Below, in pieces: positions 55,279 through 64,000 of a DNA stretch of 64,000 nt. The first letter of the stretch is position 1. Each line of letters starts with the position of its first letter. The stretch comes from Pannonibacter carbonis (GTDB lineage Bacteria; Pseudomonadota; Alphaproteobacteria; Rhizobiales; Stappiaceae): the NCBI RefSeq assembly GCF_003012935.1, contig NZ_PUDR01000002.1, forward strand, positions 186,001 through 250,000. Reading direction: 5' to 3'. Under the pieces are notes generated by a model that was not told where the DNA came from, searched no databases, and worked only from the letters and a program-made list of their open reading frames with translations. The translations under genes were made by a program, and so were the position numbers.

Positions 55279-55944
55279 TCACTCGAGGAGACGGGCGGCG
55301 ACGAAATGCGATGGCGGCTTCCTGGGGAAGTTGCCGGTTTCGAGAATGCGGAAGCCATGCGCAGCAATCTGGCGGTCCAAGGCTTCCTGCCGGAACAAAC
55401 TGACGTGCGGCGCCTTGCCGAATAGCTTCATCACACCGATCAGCGGGCGAAAAATGAAGGAGGCATCGCCAAGGCAGACAGTCTTCGAAATGAACATGCC
55501 GCCAGGACGCAGCTTGCTGGCGACCTGTGCCAGCACTGCATCGATGTCATGGACGAGGTGCAGCATGTTGAAGGCCAGCACCGCATCAAAGCGGGCTGCC
55601 GGCAAATTCGCTCCGTCAGGGCCCGATGTCTGAAAGACCACGTTTTGCGGGGCATCTGGCTGCTTCAGCTTCTGGCGCGCGATGTCGATCATCGCCGGCG
55701 AGAAGTCCGTCGCCGTGATGTGGCCGACAGACGGCGCCAGCAACAGCGCCGTCGAGCCCGTGCCGCACCCCAGTTCCAGAACCCTGTCGCCGGGCAGCAG
55801 ATAGCTGCGGGTCCGGTCAAGCGTGTATTCGTAGGACGCCATGTCCTTGATCGGATCGCGGGCGTATTTCTCCGCAATCCGGTCCCAGAAGATCACGTCC
55901 GGGTTCGGCAGGGCACGGTTGAATTCAGAACTCATCTTGGTCAT
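55279..55944 (-). CDS. Class I SAM-dependent methyltransferase
   Basis: A 221-residue protein with SAM motif I VLELGCGTGSTALLLA at about 55-70, acidic loop TATDFSPAMIDIAR, FDAVLAFNMLHLV and motif RPGGMFISKTVCLG. The acceptor substrate is unknown; a small-molecule or lipid methyltransferase is likely. ATG 55944 has AAGGA upstream. It diverges from a LysR regulator with only about 70 bp between, suggesting LysR control. Confidence 0.85.
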   Translation of the reverse strand: MTKMSSEFNRALPNPDVIFWDRIAEKYARDPIKDMASYEYTLDRTRSYLLPGDRVLELGCGTGSTALLLAPSVGHITATDFSPAMIDIARQKLKQPDAPQNVVFQTSGPDGANLPAARFDAVLAFNMLHLVHDIDAVLAQVASKLRPGGMFISKTVCLGDASFIFRPLIGVMKLFGKAPHVSLFRQEALDRQIAAHGFRILETGNFPRKPPSHFVAARLLE

Positions 55945-56014
55945 GGGTCCTTTTTATCGGCATGCAAAAAAATATGAAATTGCGGTTTTTTGTACAATTG
56001 GTATGCGTAGTTGC
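55945..56014. promoter_or_regulatory. Short divergent control region with inverted A/T-tract repeat
   Basis: TGCAAAAAA (55963-55971) and TTTTTTGTA (55986-55994) form an 8-of-9 inverted repeat around ATATGAAATTGCGG. A symmetric site this size, in a 70-bp gap between a LysR gene and its divergent neighbour, is the usual place for a LysR-type operator. Confidence 0.5.
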
Positions 56015-56908
56015 ATGAATTGGACCAAGCTCACTTTCGACTGGAACCAGGCTCGTGCCCTCGTCGCGGTTGCCGATCTCGGCTCGCTCTCGGCGGCCGC
56101 GAAGGCGCTCGGCCTGACCCAGCCGACAATCGGGCGCCAGATCTCAGCGCTTGAGGCGGATCTGGGGGTGGTTCTGGTCGAGCGCAGCGGCCGTTCGTTG
56201 ACGCTGACGGTCTCGGGCCGTGAGGTTTTGGAAGCGGCAAGGGCGATGGCAGAGGCGGGCCTGCGCCTCAGCCTTGTTGCCTCAGGTCAGGCCCAGGCTC
56301 TGGCAGGGCCGGTCAGCATTTCGGCCAGCGACATGTTTGCCCATTACGCCTTGCCCCCGGTGCTGCGGCACCTGCAGGCCATCGCACCGGCGCTGGAAAT
56401 TGACGTGATTGCCTCGAATGAAATCAGTGACCTGAAACGGCGCGAGGCCGACATCGCGATCCGCCATGTCCGCCCCACGGGCAGTGAACTGTATGCACGG
56501 CTCTTGCGGGAGGCGACGGCGCATCTTTACGCCGCGCGGAGCTATCTCGACCAGATTGGCCGTCCGGGCTCGGTGGCGGAACTGACCGGGAAGAACTTTG
56601 TCGGCTTTGGCAAGCGGGCCGAGATGGTGCAATACTTGGAGATGTATGGCATCAGCACCACGGAGAGCGATATCCGGTTCAACTCCGCAAACGGCGCTGT
56701 TGCCTGGGAGGCGGTACGCAAGGGACTTGGCTTCGGCTTCATGGCGGTCGACTTCACGCGTGGTCTCACGGATGTGGAACCGGTGTTGCCAAACGAGATT
56801 TCCGTCAAGTTCCCGATCTGGCTCGTCACCCATCGGGAACTTCACACCAGCCCGCGCATCCGCCTCGTGTTCGACGTGCTGGCCAAGGCGCTTGAGGCGC
56901 AACCCTGA
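56015..56908 (+). CDS. LysR family transcriptional regulator
   Basis: A 297-residue regulator. The N-terminal HTH reads FDWNQARALVAVADLGSLSAAAKAL then LTQPTIGRQISALEADLGV, followed by a LysR substrate-binding domain (SISASDMFAHYALPPVLRHL, READIAIRHVRP). It probably regulates the divergent methyltransferase gene and itself. ATG 56015 (MNWTKLTFDW) is preferred; ATG 56003 would add four residues. Confidence 0.88.
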   Translation: MNWTKLTFDWNQARALVAVADLGSLSAAAKALGLTQPTIGRQISALEADLGVVLVERSGRSLTLTVSGREVLEAARAMAEAGLRLSLVASGQAQALAGPVSISASDMFAHYALPPVLRHLQAIAPALEIDVIASNEISDLKRREADIAIRHVRPTGSELYARLLREATAHLYAARSYLDQIGRPGSVAELTGKNFVGFGKRAEMVQYLEMYGISTTESDIRFNSANGAVAWEAVRKGLGFGFMAVDFTRGLTDVEPVLPNEISVKFPIWLVTHRELHTSPRIRLVFDVLAKALEAQP

Positions 56909-56916
56909 GGGCGGGA

Positions 56917-57474
56917 TCAGCCGCCGGCCTGCCAGACCTTGATCGCCTCGACCGGGCTGATCAGCATGATGACATTGAGGGTCAGGTTGTCGCGGATCAC
57001 CCACAGCGCCGCGAGCTCGAAGACAATTGCCAGCAGCACCGTCACCCACACGGGCATCCTTGCGGCAAAGGCGAAGCCTGCAAGCATCCAGATGATGTCG
57101 AATACCGAGTTCAGCACACTGTCGCCGGTATAACCAACGGCAATCGTGGCCTCGCGGTAGCGGTCGATGATCCAGGGGCTGTTTTCCGTGATCTCCCAGG
57201 TGGCCTCCAGGAGGATCGCGATCAGCGCGCGTTCCCCGACCGGGCGGGCACGCAGCACCAGCCACAGGACCCAGTAGAAGATCATGCCGTGGATGATATG
57301 CGAGGGCGTATACCAGTCGGCGATGTGCTGGGAACTGCCCGAGATATCTGACGCCGGGGTCCAGAGCTTGATCTCGCCACAGTCGCAGATCGGAATGCGG
57401 CCCATGGCGAGCAAGATGATGGCGGTGAGCGCGATCAGGCCAAGGCCGGTGAGCCAGATGAGACGTTGGGACAA
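56917..57474 (-). CDS. DUF2585 / UPF0314 family membrane protein
   Basis: A 185-residue inner-membrane protein with about five helices. Landmarks are [34 protein letters not shown] (seen as [20 protein letters not shown] and IHGMIFYW) and [17 protein letters not shown]. The family is uncharacterised and found mainly in Rhizobiales and Rhodobacterales. The start is TTG 57474, with no strong ribosome site. It converges on the LysR gene (8-bp gap) and diverges from prfC. Confidence 0.85.
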   Translation of the reverse strand: MSQRLIWLTGLGLIALTAIILLAMGRIPICDCGEIKLWTPASDISGSSQHIADWYTPSHIIHGMIFYWVLWLVLRARPVGERALIAILLEATWEITENSPWIIDRYREATIAVGYTGDSVLNSVFDIIWMLAGFAFAARMPVWVTVLLAIVFELAALWVIRDNLTLNVIMLISPVEAIKVWQAGG

Positions 57475-57715
57475 GGATCAAACCGATGCTGGAGACGACA
57501 CCACCCACGTGGCGCTGCGGGCTGGCTAAGGGACGGACGTGGCGAGGCTACCCGGCTATGCATCTCTAACGCGGCAAATCTGTGCTGGCAAATCCGCGCT
57601 TTCCTGACTATTTCCTTGGCACCAGACCCGAACCCGACGAAGCGGTCTCCGACATGGTTATCCATGGGCGGAAGAGGCCGCGCTTTTGGGCTTATCCGCC
57701 CCAAGGAGTTACCGC

Positions 57716-59314
57716 ATGACCACGGCCGCTGCGCCCTATCTCGCGCGCCGAACCTTTGCGATCATCTCGCATCCGGACGCCGGCAAGACGACGCTGACCG
57801 AAAAGCTGCTGCTGTCCGGCGGTGCCATTCGCGCCGCAGGTCAGGTGCGTGCGCGCGGCGAGCGCCGGCGGGCCCGCTCGGACTGGATGAAGATCGAACA
57901 GGAACGCGGGATCTCGGTCTCGTCCTCGGTGATGACTTTCGAGCGCCGTGGCATCATCTACAACCTGCTCGACACGCCGGGTCACGAGGACTTTTCCGAG
58001 GACACCTATCGCACGCTGACCGCCGTGGATGCTGCGATCATGGTCATTGATGCTGCGAAGGGCATCGAAACCCAGACGCGCAAACTGTTCGAAGTTTGCC
58101 GCCTGCGCGACATCCCGATCATTACTTTCGTCAACAAGATCGACCGGGAAGGACGGCACGCGCTGGAAATCCTCGACGAGATCCAGGAAGCGCTGGCGCT
58201 GGATGTGTCGCCGATGACCTGGCCGGTGGGCATGGGATCCGACTTCTTCGGCGTCTACGACGGCAAGAAGCACCTGTTCTGCACCTCCGATGGTGAACGC
58301 GGCGGCCCCTACACCCAGGCCAAGCCGGTGACCGGCATTGATGATCCGATTCTGGTCGACACGGTCTTTGACCGGGTGTTGGCCGAACTGTCCGAAAATG
58401 TTGAACTCGGCGAGGCCGGCTACGCGGCATTCGACCCCGAAAGCTTCCTGGAAGGGCATCTGACGCCGGTTTTCTTCGGTTCGGCCCTTCGCGACTATGG
58501 CGTCGAGGACCTGCTTGATTTCATCGCCGAACACGCGCCGGCCCCGCATTCGCAGCCGGCAACCGGAGGGCGTGTCATTGCCCCGGACGAGCCGGATGTG
58601 ACCGGGTTCGTGTTCAAGGTGCAGGCCAACATGGACCCCAAGCACCGCGACCGCATCGCCTTCGTCCGCCTGTGCTCGGGCACGTTCAAGCGCGGCATGC
58701 GGCTGAAGCATGTGCGCGCCGGCAAGTCCATCGCCGTGTCTGCGCCGATCTTCTTCTTTGCCGAGGAGCGCGAAATTGCCGAAGAGGCCTTCCCCGGCGA
58801 CGTGATCGGCGTGCCGAACCATGGCCAGTTGCGCGTGGGCGACACGTTGACCGAAGGCGAGGAAATTCACGTCACCGGCCTGCCGGCTTTTGCTCCGGAA
58901 GTGCTGCGCCGCGTCCGCCTGTCCGACACGATGCGGGTCAAGCAGATGCGTCAGGGCCTGCAGGACCTCGCCGAAGAGGGCCTGGTGCAGATCTTCAAGC
59001 CGGATCTTGGCTCGAACTGGATTGTCGGCGTCGTCGGCATGCTGCAGCTGGACGTGGTGATCGACCGGCTGAAGAACGAGTACACGACCGAAATCGGCTT
59101 CGAGACCGTGCCCTATACGACCGCGCGCTGGATCGAGTGCGCGGATCCGTTGAAGCTGCAGAAGTTCATCGAGGCCAACCGGATGAGCGTTGCCCTCGAC
59201 CGCGATGACAAGCCGGTGTTCCTGTTCAAGAGCAACTGGGAAGTGAACTATATCGGCGAGAAAAACCCGGACATCGGCTTCCGCGAGACGCGCGAGATCG
59301 TGCACACGCATTGA
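57716..59314 (+). CDS. prfC: Peptide chain release factor 3
   Basis: A 532-residue translational GTPase that recycles RF1/RF2 after termination. G1 is HPDAGKTT at 19-26, the switch region has SDWMKIEQERGIS, G3 is DTPGHEDF, and G4 FVNKIDRE. The C-terminal RF3 domains include FKVQANMDPKHRDR and VGMLQLDVV. ATG 57716 has AAGGAG upstream; the longer frame from 57686 is not needed. Confidence 0.96.
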   Translation: MTTAAAPYLARRTFAIISHPDAGKTTLTEKLLLSGGAIRAAGQVRARGERRRARSDWMKIEQERGISVSSSVMTFERRGIIYNLLDTPGHEDFSEDTYRTLTAVDAAIMVIDAAKGIETQTRKLFEVCRLRDIPIITFVNKIDREGRHALEILDEIQEALALDVSPMTWPVGMGSDFFGVYDGKKHLFCTSDGERGGPYTQAKPVTGIDDPILVDTVFDRVLAELSENVELGEAGYAAFDPESFLEGHLTPVFFGSALRDYGVEDLLDFIAEHAPAPHSQPATGGRVIAPDEPDVTGFVFKVQANMDPKHRDRIAFVRLCSGTFKRGMRLKHVRAGKSIAVSAPIFFFAEEREIAEEAFPGDVIGVPNHGQLRVGDTLTEGEEIHVTGLPAFAPEVLRRVRLSDTMRVKQMRQGLQDLAEEGLVQIFKPDLGSNWIVGVVGMLQLDVVIDRLKNEYTTEIGFETVPYTTARWIECADPLKLQKFIEANRMSVALDRDDKPVFLFKSNWEVNYIGEKNPDIGFRETREIVHTH

Positions 59315-59344
59315 TCCTGCCGGCAGTTGGGCCCAACAACGTGG

Positions 59345-59363
59345 CCGCAGTCGATGACTGCGG
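59345..59363 (+). terminator. Hairpin after prfC
   Basis: A perfect 8-bp stem CCGCAGTC/GACTGCGG with a 3-nt GAT loop lies 30 bp after the prfC stop, followed by TCATTCC rather than a clear T-run. The sequence from 59364 to 59540 is AT-rich and likely holds the chemoreceptor promoter. Confidence 0.5.
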
Positions 59364-59540
59364 TCATTCCTATAAATAAGCACTGTATTTTATGACTATA
59401 TTTGCGATTTTGTTTTCGGTTTTTACGGTGCGTCCGCAGAGGATTCCCGCAGAATAAATCTTTTGATAACCATGTTGTACAATCATTTACCCCGGGTTGC
59501 TCATCGCGCGAGATGACAGTGCATTGCCTCGGGGGATTTC

Positions 59541-61229
59541 ATGAATATGACAATTGGCCGGAAGCTGCTTGCAAGCTTTGCATTGATTGTCTGCGTCGTC
59601 CTCGGCGCGGGCGTGATCACCCACAACGCGGTCTCCGACCTCGGCGCGCGAGGGCTTGAACTGGGCGAACGCCTAGCTCCGCTTGGAGATGCCGCGATGG
59701 AGGTCAAGCTGACCGCCACCCATGCCCATCTCCTGTTCGAGGAGATCATGTCGGGCGACGAGGGCGAGGACATCAATGATGTGTGGAGCCTGATCGGTGA
59801 AAGCCGGTTCTACGCCAAAGCTATTCAGTCCGGTGGGGCAAGCAAAAAAGGGCTCATTCAGGCAACAGATTCTGAGCCGGTTCGCCAGTCGATGGCCAAG
59901 GTCCTGATCGGGCTCGATGAATTTGAACAAGTGGCACGGGACCGATACCGCAACATCGGCAAGGATGTCGCTGGAACTGATGCGGATGAGCGGTTTGACC
60001 AGGCGTTCGAAACCCTGCTCGCCGATGCGGACGTGGCTCAGGCGCTCATTCGTGGCGATATGGACGCCGCAAATGCGCATGTTCGTGAACTGACGGCTGA
60101 GGCCGGCATGCACCAGATGATCGCTGTCGGCGTCACCATGATTGTCGCGGTCTTCGCCTGGGTCTACCTCAATGGCCGGGTCGGTCTGCGCGCGGCAAGT
60201 CTGGCCCGGACAGCCGAAGCACTGGCTGCAGGCAACGTCAACACCCCGATCCCCTCCTGGACAAGCACGGATGAACTCGGGCAGTTGCGAAATGCCCTGA
60301 ATGGTTTCCGCGCAGCGCTGACCGAACAACACGCTCTTGCAGAGCAGATGCGGAACTCGGAGCAGGCCGCGCAGCAGGAAAAGAGCGCGATGATGCGCAA
60401 CCTCGCAGAACAGTTCCGGCAGAGCACCGAAAGCTATTTCACGTCTCTGGCGGATGCCTCGCGTCTTCTGGGGGAAGATGTCAGTGCCATGGATCACACG
60501 GCCCGGCGTAACACAGAGACGGTGACCCGGACGGCGGATGCTGCCGTCGAGGCCTCGGGCAACGTGGAGGCTGTTGCCGCTGCATCCGAGGAATTGTCGG
60601 CCTCGATTGCCGAGATCAGCCGGCAGGTGGCGACGACTGCGAAAGTCGTGGACACGGCGACGGTGCAGGCCGAGGCGACAAACTCGAAGATCGAGAGCCT
60701 TGCCGCAACAGCAGGGCGGATCGGCCAGGTGGTCACCTTGATCCAGGAGATCGCGGAGCAGACCAATCTCCTTGCCTTGAATGCGACGATCGAGGCCGCG
60801 CGTGCGGGCGAAATGGGCAAGGGTTTCGCGGTCGTTGCGTCCGAGGTCAAGCAACTGGCCAGCCAGACTGCAAAAGCCACGGACGAAATCGGCAAGCAGA
60901 TTTCGGCAATCCAGGCCTCCACCGGCGAAGCGGTCGGGGCCATCGAGGCGATCACCCGGACAATGCGGGAGATCGACCAACATACCGCTTCGATCATCCG
61001 TTCTGTCGAGCAACAGGGCGCAGCGACAGGGGAAATCGCCAGCAACGCGCAGGTCACGTCGAGCCGGACGGCACAGATGGCGCAGGACATGTCCGGCATG
61101 CGCAGCAGCACCGAAGACACCATGGCCACGACGGATCGACTGCGCTCTTCGTCCAGGGCCGTTGCCGACCAGAGCAAGGCATTGCGATCAGCTGTTGATG
61201 GGTTCCTGAAACAACTGGCCGTTGCCTGA
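59541..61229 (+). CDS. Methyl-accepting chemotaxis protein
   Basis: A 562-residue chemoreceptor. TM1 (about 10-30) is followed by a 160-residue periplasmic sensing region, predicted helical, then TM2 (about 193-212), a HAMP domain ([19 protein letters not shown]) and the cytoplasmic signalling domain with the hairpin tip [18 protein letters not shown] near 403. It clusters at the pole with CheA/CheW. The ligand is unknown. No CheR pentapeptide is visible at the C-terminus. No che genes are adjacent. Confidence 0.93.
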   Translation: MNMTIGRKLLASFALIVCVVLGAGVITHNAVSDLGARGLELGERLAPLGDAAMEVKLTATHAHLLFEEIMSGDEGEDINDVWSLIGESRFYAKAIQSGGASKKGLIQATDSEPVRQSMAKVLIGLDEFEQVARDRYRNIGKDVAGTDADERFDQAFETLLADADVAQALIRGDMDAANAHVRELTAEAGMHQMIAVGVTMIVAVFAWVYLNGRVGLRAASLARTAEALAAGNVNTPIPSWTSTDELGQLRNALNGFRAALTEQHALAEQMRNSEQAAQQEKSAMMRNLAEQFRQSTESYFTSLADASRLLGEDVSAMDHTARRNTETVTRTADAAVEASGNVEAVAAASEELSASIAEISRQVATTAKVVDTATVQAEATNSKIESLAATAGRIGQVVTLIQEIAEQTNLLALNATIEAARAGEMGKGFAVVASEVKQLASQTAKATDEIGKQISAIQASTGEAVGAIEAITRTMREIDQHTASIIRSVEQQGAATGEIASNAQVTSSRTAQMAQDMSGMRSSTEDTMATTDRLRSSSRAVADQSKALRSAVDGFLKQLAVA

Positions 61230-61300
61230 GGCCTGGGCTGCCGACACCTGACAAGCGCGACAAACCGTCTTATGGTCGGGCGCGAGACGGGGAGGCGCTC

Positions 61301-62644
61301 ATGTTCGACCAGATCTACCAGCGCCGGCTGAAGGCTGACATCGAGACCTGGATCGCGCGCGGCTGGGTCAGCCCGGATGCGGCCGGTCACATCCTCGCCG
61401 AGGCCGGAAAGAGCGATGGCCGCAGCCGGTTGCCGATGGCGCTGGCAGCCGTCGGTGTCATCTGCGTTGCCCTCGCAATCACTGCCTTCATTGCTGCGAA
61501 CTGGGATGGTATCCCCCGGGCTGTCCGGCTGCTCGGCATTGCCGCGTTGGTGATCGGGGCCAATCTTGCCGCCGCCCGCGCCGCCGCCCTCGGCCGCCAC
61601 GGGATCGCAGATCTGGCCACGGCCTTCGCGGCGCTTGTCTTCACCGGGGGCCTGTCGTTGGTGGGGCAGATCTATCACCTGCCGCAGGACTGGGCCGGCG
61701 GCGCCCTGCTGATCACCCTTGGCAGTCTTGCTGCTGCCTGGCTCGGACAGTCACGTCTTACGCTGGCTTTCGCTGCCCTTGCAGCAATTGCGTGGCAGTG
61801 CTTGGCGGCTGAGGCGCATCCGGCGCTCCGGCTCGCAGAGGGAATGCTGAGCCTCGTCCTGGTCCTGGCCCTAGGGGCACATGCCGTCCGCTATCCAGCG
61901 CGCATGTCCCGCTGGGGCGTGATCCTGTTCGCCTATGTTGTCTACGGTCGCTGGCTTCTCATGGCGGCAGAGCAGGGCGCACGCGAGGAGGGTGTCCTCT
62001 CGATCGGTCTTTCCGCCTTGCCGGCTGCGATTATCCTGCTGGCTGTGGCGCTCGAACGTCGCGGCGGTTCGGGTGCCCATCTGGCCCGTATGGGTGGCGG
62101 ATTGCGTCTGCTCGCCCGTTCGGCGAGCGAGGCCTCGCTCTTGGTCCTTCTGGCGCTTCTAATCATTACGCTTGTTGTGGCACTGGATGGCGCGAACCCG
62201 TTGCCGGCGTCGGTCTATCTTGCCGTGCCGGTTGGTCTGGCGCTGGCATTGATGCTGGTCGGGATCGGGCTGCTCATTCCCGTGGCCCGGCAGGACCTGA
62301 CGGCGCTTCTGGTGCTTCTGGCGGTGCCTGGTGCTGTCGTCTGCGTGCTGATGGTGGTCTCTGTCCCGCACCAGGTTGTCCTGATTGCAGCGCTAGGGCT
62401 CGCAGTTTCCGTTGGTATTGCCATGGCCGGCGTCGTGTCGCATCAGTCGTTCTGGACGCTGGCCGGCCACGGCGCCTTTACGGTGCTGGCGCTGTGGCTG
62501 CTGTCTGAAACGGTTGGCAGCCTGCTCGGACAGGCCGTCTTCTTCCTCGTGGCCGGTCTGGTGCTGATCGGCATGGCACTGGTCACCGCCCGCAGCCTGA
62601 AGGCCGCCGCGCGCCGGGACGCAGTGAAGGCAGGTGCAGCATGA
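61301..62644 (+). CDS. DUF2157 domain membrane protein
   Basis: A 447-residue integral membrane protein. A short cytoplasmic N-terminus (WIARGWVSPDAAGHIL) carries the DUF2157 helices, followed by about twelve hydrophobic segments. FIAANWDGIPR is the family motif after the first helix. Function unknown. The stop overlaps the GDYXXLXY gene by ATGA, and these two families are regularly paired, suggesting one membrane complex. Confidence 0.85.
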   Translation: MFDQIYQRRLKADIETWIARGWVSPDAAGHILAEAGKSDGRSRLPMALAAVGVICVALAITAFIAANWDGIPRAVRLLGIAALVIGANLAAARAAALGRHGIADLATAFAALVFTGGLSLVGQIYHLPQDWAGGALLITLGSLAAAWLGQSRLTLAFAALAAIAWQCLAAEAHPALRLAEGMLSLVLVLALGAHAVRYPARMSRWGVILFAYVVYGRWLLMAAEQGAREEGVLSIGLSALPAAIILLAVALERRGGSGAHLARMGGGLRLLARSASEASLLVLLALLIITLVVALDGANPLPASVYLAVPVGLALALMLVGIGLLIPVARQDLTALLVLLAVPGAVVCVLMVVSVPHQVVLIAALGLAVSVGIAMAGVVSHQSFWTLAGHGAFTVLALWLLSETVGSLLGQAVFFLVAGLVLIGMALVTARSLKAAARRDAVKAGAA

Positions 62645-63240
62645 CGATGCCATCTCAGTCCGGAACGGCCGAACCGGTTGGCGCAATCCGGCCGCTGCTG
62701 GCCGCGCCTTACCTGCGCTGGGGCCTGATCATCCTGCTGCAGCTTCTGCTCATCGGCCTGCCCCTGGCCGAGCGGGCAAGCGTGCATCTTCTCGGGCAAG
62801 AGGTGCGGCTGGAAGTGCGTCCCGTCGATCCGCGTGACCTGCTGCGGGGCGACTATGTGATCATCAACCTCGCGATCACGCAGCTGGATCCAGCCCTGCC
62901 GGGCCTCGAGCGGGAGATCCGGACCGGCGAGACGGTCTATGTTGAACTGGCAGCAGATGAAGGAGGCCTGTTCCAGCCTGTGGCGGTTCATCGCGATGCC
63001 GGCATGGCCAAGGGACCAGTGATCGCCGGAACCGCCGAGTATACCCGCCGGCCCGGCACCGCGCTCAACCTCGACTATGGCATCGATGCATTCTTCGTTC
63101 CCGAGGGGGAAGGGCTCGCCATCGAGAACACCGCGCCGGAGCGTATCAGCCTTGTGGTTTCGCTCGACAGGGCCGGACGTTCGGCTCCCCTGCGGCTGCT
63201 CGTCGATGGCCGGGAGATCCTGAACGACGCCGGCTTTTGA
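62641..63240 (+). CDS. GDYXXLXY domain protein
   Basis: A 199-residue membrane-anchored protein. One N-terminal helix (WGLIILLQLLLIGLPLA) is followed by a periplasmic domain with the name-giving motif LLRGDYVIINLAI. Uncharacterised. It is translationally coupled to the DUF2157 gene. The motif here is GDYVIINLA, which fits the GDYxxLxY consensus only loosely after GDY. Confidence 0.82.
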   Translation: MTMPSQSGTAEPVGAIRPLLAAPYLRWGLIILLQLLLIGLPLAERASVHLLGQEVRLEVRPVDPRDLLRGDYVIINLAITQLDPALPGLEREIRTGETVYVELAADEGGLFQPVAVHRDAGMAKGPVIAGTAEYTRRPGTALNLDYGIDAFFVPEGEGLAIENTAPERISLVVSLDRAGRSAPLRLLVDGREILNDAGF

Positions 63241-63301
63241 CCCGGACCGCCGACACCTGTATGAGGGGCGCCCGAACCTCCAATCCAAGAGACCTGCCGC
63301 A

Positions 63302-64000
63302 ATGACCGATCCGGTGCTTGAGACCCTGCTGCTGCCGCTGGAAAATGGCACCTTCGACCTGCCGGACGCGCCGCAGCGCGTTCTGTTCCTGCGTGCCCGC
63401 ATGGGCAAGGATCTGGGATTGCTCGACAAGTCCCGCCTCGATCTGGTGCAGAGTTTCGCCCCTGACCGCGAGGCGCTGGCCGCTGGCGGCTATGAAGCGC
63501 AGCCCGACATTCGCGGCGAGACCTATGGCCTGGTGCTGCTGCTGCCGCCGCGCCAGAAGCAGGAAGCCCGTGCCCTGATCGCCGAGGCCTTCCGCCGGGT
63601 GGCGCCTGGGGGGCGCGTTGTCCTGTGTGCCGCCAACACCGAAGGCGCCAAGGCGTTCGAAAGTGATGTCGAGGCGCTGGCCGGAGAGTTGGAAGGCAAG
63701 CAGTCCAAGGCCAAGTGCCGCGTGGTCTGGGCGATCCGCGATGATGCGCGGCTGAATGCCTCGCTGCAGGCAGAGTGGGCCGAGGGCGATGCGCCGCGTC
63801 CGATCCTGGATGGCCGCTTTGTCAGCCGCCCGGGCCTGTTTGCCTGGGACCATGTCGATGCGGCGACGGACCTCCTCGTGCGCACGCTGCCCGTTGGCCT
63901 GTCCGGCATCGGGGCGGATCTGGGGGCGGGCTTCGGCGTCCTGACGGCCGGGGTGCTGGCCCGGTGCCCGAAGGTGGCAGCGCTGGACCTCTATGAGGCG
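63302..64000 (+). CDS. RsmC-like class I methyltransferase, 3'-truncated by the window edge
   Basis: The frame opens at ATG 63302 (MTDPVLETLLLPLENG) and stays open for 233 codons to the end of the window. The first 180 residues are an inactive methyltransferase-like domain (YGLVLLLPPRQKQEARALI). It is followed by GRFVSRPGLFAWDHVDAATDLLV and the SAM motif GADLGAGFGVL. This two-domain layout matches RsmC, which methylates 16S rRNA G1207. At least the C-terminal 100 residues lie outside the window. Confidence 0.82.
   Translation, partial: MTDPVLETLLLPLENGTFDLPDAPQRVLFLRARMGKDLGLLDKSRLDLVQSFAPDREALAAGGYEAQPDIRGETYGLVLLLPPRQKQEARALIAEAFRRVAPGGRVVLCAANTEGAKAFESDVEALAGELEGKQSKAKCRVVWAIRDDARLNASLQAEWAEGDAPRPILDGRFVSRPGLFAWDHVDAATDLLVRTLPVGLSGIGADLGAGFGVLTAGVLARCPKVAALDLYEA

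Overview
The window is GC-rich, densely coded and bacterial. Protein content and gene order point to an alphaproteobacterium of the Hyphomicrobiales (Rhizobiales). The block murA - DUF2948 - hisD - UPF0262 - low-MW phosphatase - infA - maf - yacG is typical of that order. The mix of marine/soil-type phosphonate, peptide and exopolysaccharide genes would suit a Stappia/Pannonibacter/Roseibium-like genome; this family-level placement is inference. Both window edges cut genes: a ChbG/HpnK-type deacetylase at the left and an RsmC-like methyltransferase at the right.

Layout. (1) 0.9-13.6 kb: a GntR regulator diverges from a long operon encoding PxpA, a PxpB-PxpC fusion, a biotin carboxylase/biotin-carrier fusion, a complete dipeptide-type ABC importer and an M14 metallopeptidase. 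It looks like a peptide/5-oxoproline (or related lactam) uptake and catabolic unit. It is interrupted by a ~500-bp palindromic repeat. (2) 13.9-16.1 kb: divergent sugar-transferase and UDP-uronate epimerase genes for a surface polysaccharide. (3) 16.1-18.6 kb: an AT-rich insert carrying a HipB/HipA-type toxin-antitoxin pair with a consensus promoter and operator-like palindromes, next to tRNA-Thr. (4) 18.8-25.2 kb: the conserved housekeeping block. (5) 25.4-31.9 kb: a secreted 5'-nucleotidase with an attenuator-like leader, then a two-gene operon for a Slam-like TPR/beta-barrel protein and a 1028-residue FecR-domain protein with a TbpB-like C-terminus, a candidate type XI secretion pair. (6) 32-42 kb: tRNA-Phe, a YitT protein, a P-type ATPase, a fused beta-oxidation enzyme, FabI and a DUF3141 PhaC-like hydrolase.

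(7) 42.1-53.1 kb: an NMT1/SsuA-type ABC transporter, then a phosphonate module: sulfatase-fold phosphonate/sulfate ester hydrolase, phosphonoacetaldehyde hydrolase (PhnX), a TIGR03364-like FAD oxidase, and a divergent PhnSTUV-like 2-aminoethylphosphonate importer. No PhnW transaminase is present, so the FAD oxidase is the likely producer of phosphonoacetaldehyde. (8) 53.2-64 kb: alpha/beta hydrolase, orphan ParA ATPase, methyltransferase with divergent LysR, DUF2585 membrane protein, PrfC, a chemoreceptor, a DUF2157/GDYXXLXY membrane pair, and the truncated RsmC-like gene.

Intergenic space is notable for two dispersed palindromic repeat families: a C/G-tract composite element (three copies) and a GTCAT-C/G-rich palindrome (three loci). 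Several strong hairpins lie directly after solute-binding-protein genes, where they probably favour their expression over downstream transporter genes.
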